Part shown: piece by piece, positions 58,718 to 64,000 of the stretch
Numbering within the stretch: position 1 is the stretch's first letter
Layout of the letters: each line of letters starts with the position of its first letter
Origin: Thermoplasmata archaeon
Lineage (GTDB): Archaea; Thermoplasmatota; Thermoplasmata; Lutacidiplasmatales; UBA184
Reading direction: 5' to 3'
Length of the DNA stretch: 64,000 nucleotides
Assembly (NCBI GenBank): GCA_022750055.1
Contig: JAKIWL010000003.1
Span: 119,300-183,299, forward strand
Program-made: the position numbers and the translations under genes
The notes under the pieces: generated by a model
Databases searched by the model: none
What the model was told of the DNA's origin: nothing
Seen by the model: only the letters and a program-made list of their open reading frames with translations

Positions 58718-58725
58718 TGATAAGG
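58718..58725. promoter_or_regulatory. box A between the S53 peptidase and HIT genes
   Basis: CCTTATCA on the minus strand lies 26 bases from the S53 GTG. The plus-strand reading TGATAAGG is about 55 bases from the HIT ATG. Confidence 0.45.
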
Positions 58726-58775
58726 GCGAGCGGTTTCCCGGCGTTCGACCGCCCCGGTCCCGGTCGTTCGAACGC

Positions 58776-59198
58776 ATGTCGACACCCCCTGCCGACGAGG
58801 TCGGATGCCCGTTCTGCGAGATCGTTCATCGCCGTTCCCCCGCCCACACCTTCTACGAGGACGACGAGGTGATGGCGTTCCTCGACCTCTTCCCGTACAC
58901 CCGCGGGCACGCGTTGGTCGTACCGAAGCGCCACGTCGACCGGCTGACGGATCTTCCCGAGGAGGAGTACCGAGAGTTCCTGCGGGGGCTCGCGAACGTC
59001 TGCCGACGGATGGACCGGCTCTCCCAGCACTACAACGTGGCCCTGAACCAGGGATCTCGGGCGGGCCAGGTCGTCTTCCACCTCCACGTTCACGTCATCC
59101 CCCGATACGGCGAGGAAAATCCCTTCGCGACGAGGCCGCGGGCTCGGCTCGACGACGTCGACGCCCGAGCGCTCCTGGGGGTCCTCGGAACCGCGTGA
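58776..59198 (+). CDS. HIT-family nucleotide hydrolase
   Basis: This 140-residue protein has the HIT motif HLHVHVIPR and the N-terminal zinc-type CPFCEIVHR. HIT proteins hydrolyse nucleotide phosphoramidates or dinucleoside polyphosphates (Hint or Fhit type). The CxxC in the first 15 residues is typical of the Hint group. The ATG at 58776 is used; upstream in-frame residues in the track belong to no known HIT N-terminus. The next gene overlaps its stop. Confidence 0.92.
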   Translation: MSTPPADEVGCPFCEIVHRRSPAHTFYEDDEVMAFLDLFPYTRGHALVVPKRHVDRLTDLPEEEYREFLRGLANVCRRMDRLSQHYNVALNQGSRAGQVVFHLHVHVIPRYGEENPFATRPRARLDDVDARALLGVLGTA

Positions 59199-60130
59199 CG
59201 AAGATGAGCGAGGGGACACGGCCTCCCGCGGTCGCGGGTCAGTTCTACGAGGGGGAGGGGGCTCGCCTCGCCCGGCAGATCGAAGCCTGTTTTCTCGATC
59301 CCCGCGGGCCCGGTGAACTGCCGCCCCGCCATCGGTCGGCGAACCGAACGATCCGCGCGGCGATCGTGCCCCATGCCGGGTACCAGTATTCCGGCGCGAT
59401 CGCCGCCCGGGCGTTCTTCGAGCTCGGAAAACAGCGGCCGGCACCGGTGGTCCTGGTCCTCGGCGTGGACCACCACGGCCTTGGAGCGCCGTTCGCCCTG
59501 TCGGACCGCCCTTGGGAGACCCCGCTCGGTCGCGTCGACGTAGACCACGCGCTCGTCCGGTCGCTCCGGCAGCCGCCGATCGTCGTCGACGAAAGGGCGC
59601 ACGAGTCGGAGCACTCGATCGAGGTCGAGCTGCCGTTCCTCCAGTACGTCGAGCCGTACCCCGTCGTCGTGCCGTTGACCGTCCGCTTTGCTTCCTTCCC
59701 AGACCTCCAGCGCGTGGCCGAGGTCGTCCGACGCGGGATCGAGGGTCGGGACCTCCTTCTGATGGCCTCGACCGACTTCTCCCACTATGTGTCGCCCGAG
59801 ACCGCCCGTCGGCTCGACCGGCGCGCGATCGACCGGATCCTCCAAGGGGACGCGCGGGGCTTGTACGACACCGTCACCGAGGCGCGGATCTCGATGTGCG
59901 GGATCGCGCCGACCACCGTCTTGCTTGAGATCCTCCGCTCGGAAGGTCTGCGGGCCCGCTTGCTTGCCTGGGGCCATTCTGGCGAGGTCGAGCCGATGTC
60001 CCAAGTCGTCGGTTACGCATCGATCCTCCTCGAGGCTCCCGGCGCGCCTTCCCCCGAGCCTGTGCCCGATCCGAGCAGGTCCGCTCCCCCCGCACCGGGC
60101 CCCGCGCCCTCCGTCTGGGAACCGGGTTGA
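59195..60130 (+). CDS. Memo-like protein (AmmeMemoRadiSam B family)
   Basis: This is a Memo-family protein of about 311 residues. Typical segments are RPPAVAGQFYEGE, AAIVPHAGYQYSGAIAARAF, GVDHHGLG, SEHSIEVELPFLQYV and STDFSHY; the metal-site His and Cys residues are kept. Its role in archaea is unknown, although Memo-like proteins often neighbour AMMECR1 and radical SAM genes; none are here. The GTG start at 59195 overlaps the HIT stop (GTGA), and an ATG at 59204 is a fallback. The end is Pro-rich. Confidence 0.86.
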   Translation: MTKMSEGTRPPAVAGQFYEGEGARLARQIEACFLDPRGPGELPPRHRSANRTIRAAIVPHAGYQYSGAIAARAFFELGKQRPAPVVLVLGVDHHGLGAPFALSDRPWETPLGRVDVDHALVRSLRQPPIVVDERAHESEHSIEVELPFLQYVEPYPVVVPLTVRFASFPDLQRVAEVVRRGIEGRDLLLMASTDFSHYVSPETARRLDRRAIDRILQGDARGLYDTVTEARISMCGIAPTTVLLEILRSEGLRARLLAWGHSGEVEPMSQVVGYASILLEAPGAPSPEPVPDPSRSAPPAPGPAPSVWEPG

Positions 60131-60152
60131 CCCGGCCCGTGGACTTCTGCGG

Positions 60153-62858
60153 TCAGCGACCCTGCGAAGGGGCGCGACTCCCGTTCCCGTCTCGACCGAT
60201 CCGCTCGAGGGCGTACGGCAGTATGCCCCCGGCCCGATAGTAGGCGAGTTCCACGGCCGAGTCGATGCGACACTTCACCGAAAAGCGACGTTCCTGACCC
60301 TCCGGACCTTCCGCGCGAACGTCGACCTCTCCGTTCGGGACGAGCTCCTTCCCCCGACCGATCGAAAGGGTGTATCGTTCCCGGCCCGTCAGACCGAGCT
60401 CGGTCTCTCCCTCCCCCGGGTGGAACGATAGGGGCATCACTCCCATTCCGACGAGATTGCCGCGATGGATCCGCTCGAAGCTCTTGGCCAGGACGGCGCG
60501 CACCCCGAGGAGGAGCGGCCCCTTGGCCGCCCAGTCCCGCGAGCTCCCCTGACCGTAGGAAGCCCCGGCTACGAGGAGGAGAGGCACGCCCTCTGCGCGG
60601 TAGCGCTGAGCGGCATCGAAGATCGTCATGGGATCTCCCGTCGGCTGATGGCGGGTGAACCCACCCTCCTTCCCGAGTGCGAGCCGGTTCTTCAGACGAA
60701 CGTTGGCGAGCGTTCCCCGAGCCATGACCTCGTGGTTGCCACGGCGAGTTCCGTAGGTGTTGAATTCCGCTGGCGGGACCCCGCGTTCGACCAGGTAGCG
60801 GCCCGCCGGACTGTCCGGAGGGATCTCGCCGGCCGGGGAGATGTGGTCGGTCGAGACCCGATCCCCGAGGAGAGCCAGGACCCGGGCGCCGTCGACCAGG
60901 GTTCCGTCGGCGGTCGGGGGCTTGGGTGGGTCCATCGAGAAGTACGGCGGCAGGCGAAGGTAGGTGGAATCCGGATTCCAGCGGTATTGGCCCCCGTTTC
61001 CGGCCGAGGCGAGATGGTTCCAATGGGGGTCGCCTTCGGTGATCCGCTGGTACTTGTCTCGGAAGATCGATGGGTCCAGGCTCGATTCCACGATCCGACG
61101 GACCTCCTCGGCCCCCGGCCATAGGTCCCGCAGGAAGACCGGTCGCCCGGCGGCATCCGACCCGAGCGGCTCGTGGGCCAGGTCGACGTCGACCCGTCCG
61201 GCCAGGGCGTAGGCCACGACGAGCATGGGGGAGGCGAGGTAGTTCGCTCGCACCTGGTTGTGGATGCGCGCTTCGAAGTTGCGGTTTCCCGACAGCACCG
61301 CCGCGACGTAGCCGTCCGAAGCTTCGACCGCGCGAGCCACGGTGGGAGGCAGGGGGCCGCTGTTCCCGATGCAGGTCGTGCAGCCGTAGCCGACGAGGGC
61401 GAACCCGAGGTCCGATAGCGGCTGCATCAAGCCGGCCCGCTCCAGGTACTCGGTGACGACCTTCGAACCGGGGGCGAGGGAGGTCTTCACGTAGGGGGGG
61501 ACCTTCAGGCCTAGCGCCTGGGCCCGCTTCGCGATCAATCCGGCTCCCACCATCACGGACGGGTTCGAGGTGTTCGTGCAGCTCGTGATCGCGGCGATCA
61601 CGACCGCCCCATCCGGTAGGTCGAGTCCCCCGGGCGGAGCCGGGCGTCGCGGGTGGTCCTTTCGGTACGACCCGACGGTCGTCCGGAACGACGCAGGGAG
61701 GGCCGAGATCGACATGCTCTCCTCGGGGTTCCCCGGCCCCGAGACCGTGGGGACGATCGACGTGAGGTCGATCGGGAGGACCTCGGAGAACTCCGGTTCG
61801 GGATCGCTGGGGTCGTGCCAGAGCCCCTGGGCCTTCGCATAGGCTTCGACGCGCGCCACCACGGCGGGGGGCCGACCCGTACCATTGAGGTACCCGAGGG
61901 TGGCGTGGTCGATCGGGAACAGCGACGCCGTCGCACCGTACTCCGGGCTCATGTTGGAGATCGTCGCTCGGTCCGGCACCGAGAGGGTCTCGAGGCCGGG
62001 TCCAAAGAACTCGACGAACTTGTCGACGACTCCCTTTTCCCGGAGGGCCCGGGTCACCGTGAGGACGAGGTCCGTTGCGGTCGCTCCCTCGGGAAGCCGA
62101 CCGGTGAGCCGGACCCCGACGAGCTCGATGCGAGAGAGGAAGTACGGCTCGCCCAGCATCGCCGCCTCCGCCTCGATCCCGCCGACCCCCCAGCCCAACA
62201 CGCCGAGCCCGTTCACCATCGGGGTGTGGGAGTCGGTGCCGACGAGCGTATCCGGGAACGCTTCGGGCCGCCCATTTCGCTCGCGCCGATCGACGACTTG
62301 GGCCAGGTATTCGAGGTTCACTTGGTGGACGATCCCGTTTCCCGGGGGGACGACTCGGAATTGCCGGAACCCCTTCTGGGCCCACCGAAGGAAATCGTAG
62401 CGCTCCCCGTTCCGTTCGAACTCTCGGTCCAGGTTGATGAGGACCGATCGCTTTTGTCCGAAGCTATCGACCTGGACGGAGTGGTCGATCACCAGGTCCA
62501 CCGGGATGACCGCGTTCACGCGCGTCGGGTCGACGTGGTGGGCTTCGGCAGCGTCGCGCATCGCGCTCAGGTCGACCACGACCGGTACACCCGTGAAGTC
62601 CTGCAGCAGGGCCCGCGACGGGAAGAACGGAAGGTCCTCGACGGACTCCCCGAGAGCCAAGGCGCGCACCGAATCGATCGAGGCATGGCCGCGGTCGAGG
62701 TTGCGCAGCAGGTTCTCGAGGAGGATCCGGATCGTCTTCGGCCGCCGCTTCAGGGTCGCGGCATCGACGCCGGGGATCCGGTCCACGCGCCAGATGACGG
62801 AGCGCTCCTCCCCCACCTGTAACGTATCGGTGACGTCGATGGTCGAATCGGGGATCAT
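60153..62858 (-). CDS. acnA: aconitate hydratase A
   Basis: This 901-residue aconitase isomerises citrate and isocitrate in the TCA cycle. Iron-sulfur ligand motifs are GYGCTTCIGNSGPL and SCTNTSNPSVM, with a further GTDSHTPMVNGLG near the N-terminal half. The C-terminal domain carries GASYGQGSSRDWAAKGP. The length and order match AcnA/IRP-type enzymes. It converges with the Memo-like gene and is divergent from dcd. Confidence 0.95.
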   Translation of the reverse strand: MIPDSTIDVTDTLQVGEERSVIWRVDRIPGVDAATLKRRPKTIRILLENLLRNLDRGHASIDSVRALALGESVEDLPFFPSRALLQDFTGVPVVVDLSAMRDAAEAHHVDPTRVNAVIPVDLVIDHSVQVDSFGQKRSVLINLDREFERNGERYDFLRWAQKGFRQFRVVPPGNGIVHQVNLEYLAQVVDRRERNGRPEAFPDTLVGTDSHTPMVNGLGVLGWGVGGIEAEAAMLGEPYFLSRIELVGVRLTGRLPEGATATDLVLTVTRALREKGVVDKFVEFFGPGLETLSVPDRATISNMSPEYGATASLFPIDHATLGYLNGTGRPPAVVARVEAYAKAQGLWHDPSDPEPEFSEVLPIDLTSIVPTVSGPGNPEESMSISALPASFRTTVGSYRKDHPRRPAPPGGLDLPDGAVVIAAITSCTNTSNPSVMVGAGLIAKRAQALGLKVPPYVKTSLAPGSKVVTEYLERAGLMQPLSDLGFALVGYGCTTCIGNSGPLPPTVARAVEASDGYVAAVLSGNRNFEARIHNQVRANYLASPMLVVAYALAGRVDVDLAHEPLGSDAAGRPVFLRDLWPGAEEVRRIVESSLDPSIFRDKYQRITEGDPHWNHLASAGNGGQYRWNPDSTYLRLPPYFSMDPPKPPTADGTLVDGARVLALLGDRVSTDHISPAGEIPPDSPAGRYLVERGVPPAEFNTYGTRRGNHEVMARGTLANVRLKNRLALGKEGGFTRHQPTGDPMTIFDAAQRYRAEGVPLLLVAGASYGQGSSRDWAAKGPLLLGVRAVLAKSFERIHRGNLVGMGVMPLSFHPGEGETELGLTGRERYTLSIGRGKELVPNGEVDVRAEGPEGQERRFSVKCRIDSAVELAYYRAGGILPYALERIGRDGNGSRAPSQGR

Positions 62859-62940
62859 GGCCGCCGGAGCGGCCGGGAGTTCTTGTGTTCTGCGCCCGCT
62901 CTAGGCCGGCCCGGACCGTCGGACGCCGCCGCGCCCGCCC

Positions 62941-62948
62941 CTTTATAG
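62941..62948 (+). promoter_or_regulatory. box A of dcd
   Basis: CTTTATAG is centred about 32 bases before the dcd ATG, so the leader is only a few bases. Confidence 0.55.
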
Positions 62949-62976
62949 CTCGCGTCCGTTCCCGTCGATTCGCCCT

Positions 62977-63564
62977 ATGATCCTCAGTGACAGTCGAATT
63001 CTCGAGGAGGTCGGTCGGGGACACATCGTCATCCGGCCGTTCCGCCCGGAGTGTCTCGGCTCCAATTCCTACGACGTCCATCTCGGGCCCTACCTCGCCA
63101 CCTACCAGGACGGGGCCCTCGACGCGGCAAGCCCCAACCCGGTCCATGAGTTTCCCATCCCCCGGTCCGGGCACGTCCTGATCCCGGGCCAACTCTACCT
63201 CGGGGTCACCGAGGAATACACCGAGACCCACGGATTCGTCCCGTTCCTCGAGGGGAAGTCCAGCGTGGGTCGATTGGGGATCGACATCCACTCCACGGCC
63301 GGCAAGGGCGACGAGGGCTTCTGCAACTACTGGACGTTGGAGATGTCCGTCAAACTTCCGGTGCGGGTCTACGCCGGAATGCCCGTGGGTCAGCTCATCT
63401 ATTTCGAGATCTCAGGACGGGTGAACAAAGGATACGGCCAGAAACGGGGCGCGAAGTACCGGACCGTCAGCTCGCACCCGACCCCGTCCCGCATGCACCT
63501 CAACTTTCCGGAACGCCCCGCCCGTCGCCCGGCGGCCCGGGCCCGCCGCACCCGACGAACCTAG
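62977..63564 (+). CDS. dcd: dCTP deaminase
   Basis: This 195-residue enzyme deaminates dCTP to dUTP (possibly also with dUTPase activity). The family motifs GSNSYDVHLG, EGKSSVGRLGIDIHSTAGKGDEGF and YWTLEMS are intact. The last 25 residues are Arg/Ala/Pro-rich and unlike the family. It overlaps the end of the convergent PHP gene by four bases. Confidence 0.93.
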   Translation: MILSDSRILEEVGRGHIVIRPFRPECLGSNSYDVHLGPYLATYQDGALDAASPNPVHEFPIPRSGHVLIPGQLYLGVTEEYTETHGFVPFLEGKSSVGRLGIDIHSTAGKGDEGFCNYWTLEMSVKLPVRVYAGMPVGQLIYFEISGRVNKGYGQKRGAKYRTVSSHPTPSRMHLNFPERPARRPAARARRTRRT

Positions 63565-64000
63565 GGAGCGAACCCCAGCCGCTTCAGGAGCGTCTCCTGA
63601 GCCCGGCCGGCGGCTTCATCGACGAGTTCCGGGCCGAGCCCCGCGCCCCGCGCGACACCGATGGCCTGCTCTTGGGTGAGGAGTTCCTTCGGTTCGTGCG
63701 CGTCCGAGTCCACGATCAGGGTGGCCCGCGCGCGTTCGCCCACTCGCGCTACGTGCCCGTTCGCGACCATGTGAGTCCGACGGCCCGAAAGTTCGAGGAA
63801 GACGTCATTCTGCTTGGCAAGGTCGGCCTCCTCCGCCGTGAGGAACCCGGGGTGGGCGAGGATGTCGACCTCAGGGTTCGACACGGCCGCGCGGTTCGTC
63901 CCCGGGGCGACGGGTTCGGCCAGTGTTTCGCCGTGCACGACCACGATCTGGGCTCCGGCGCGACGCGCCCGGGAGACGGCCTCGTCGAGTCGCTGGGGCG
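63561..64000 (-). CDS. PHP-domain phosphoesterase, 5' end beyond the window
   Basis: Only the C-terminal part of this gene is visible. The frame is open to the last base (the last codons read PQRLDEAVSRARRAGAQIVV), so the ORF-track GTG at 63944 is probably not the start. PHP-domain motifs are HGE, DILAHPGFL, LELSGRRTHM and IVDSDAHEP, the metal-binding His and Asp sites of the histidinol-phosphatase/polymerase-type PHP fold. The substrate is unknown. It overlaps dcd by four bases at its 3' end. Confidence 0.8.
   Translation of the reverse strand, partial: PQRLDEAVSRARRAGAQIVVVHGETLAEPVAPGTNRAAVSNPEVDILAHPGFLTAEEADLAKQNDVFLELSGRRTHMVANGHVARVGERARATLIVDSDAHEPKELLTQEQAIGVARGAGLGPELVDEAAGRAQETLLKRLGFAP

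Noticed and set aside
60013-62822. Long ORFs overlapping aconitase on both strands
   Set aside because: Arg/Gly/Pro-rich frames with no motif. The aconitase frame is complete from end to end.
1-64000. CRISPR arrays, insertion sequences, integrases, prophage
   Set aside because: No regularly spaced repeats, transposase or integrase motifs were seen by reading the window. A systematic repeat search could not be run.

Overview
The window is a 64 kb piece of a GC-rich archaeal chromosome. Archaeal identity is supported by aIF5B, ribosomal proteins L15e and LX (L18a), both prefoldin subunits, a GINS subunit, the KEOPS subunit Pcc1, a PAC2-family protein, TruD, a polyprenyl diphosphate synthase of the GGPP type, and start codons (often GTG) that lie about 22-32 bases from TATA-like boxes, which suggests leaderless mRNAs. 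The many KaiC-like ATPases, exported PKD and S53 proteins, MscL and bacterial-type SMC-ScpA-ScpB fit a high-GC member of Thermoplasmatota. That placement is inference; no rRNA gene is present to test it. I see no CRISPR array, insertion sequence, integrase or prophage. Coding density is very high and no gene-free stretch exceeds 300 bases.

Layout. 0.2-5.2 kb: a small membrane protein, infB, an alkaline-phosphatase-superfamily enzyme, and a TauE/SafE exporter with its DUF1634 partner. 5.2-10.9 kb: dinB, a KaiC ATPase, a KaiC-like protein with a ruined P-loop, truD, an unknown protein, and another P-loop-less KaiC-like protein. 11.1-12.3 kb: a histone-deacetylase-family amidohydrolase. 12.5-18.5 kb: a four-gene membrane operon (an exported PKD protein with a CuA-like copper motif, a membrane protein with CxxC, a zinc-ribbon/RnfD-like protein, a membrane protein with CCCxxC). 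I regard this as the best candidate for an undescribed system. 18.7-20.7 kb: a small membrane protein, a double winged-helix regulator and an exported protein behind an inverted-repeat operator. 20.8-23.6 kb: a glycosyltransferase, a basic membrane-anchored protein and tRNA-Gln(UUG).

23.7-28.7 kb: a minus-strand operon (TPR protein, cobalamin-binding-like protein, M50 protease, metallo-beta-lactamase fold protein, MFS transporter). 28.8-36.5 kb: GGPP synthase, purB-pcc1-pfdB, carbamate kinase, an asparagine-synthase-like domain, a GmhB-like phosphatase, DUF92, queC, mscL. 36.6-43.6 kb: argS, a ThiI-like protein with a lost PP-loop, then LX-pfdA-ftsY-trmJ, L15e and a Toprim protein. 43.7-48.5 kb: GINS, a MidA-like methyltransferase, a PAC2 protein, and a second KaiC module of one canonical ATPase with two P-loop-less relatives. 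48.6-56.4 kb: an orphan HerA/VirB4-type ATPase, divergent from smc-scpA-scpB. 56.4-64 kb: an S53 peptidase, a HIT hydrolase, a Memo-like protein, aconitase, dCTP deaminase and a truncated PHP-domain gene.

Two organisational themes recur. Genes in operons overlap by ATGA or GTGA, which fixes many starts. Divergent pairs often share a very short promoter region. Apparent long antisense ORFs are GC-driven shadows and were left out. Functions were assigned by reading motifs, without database searches.
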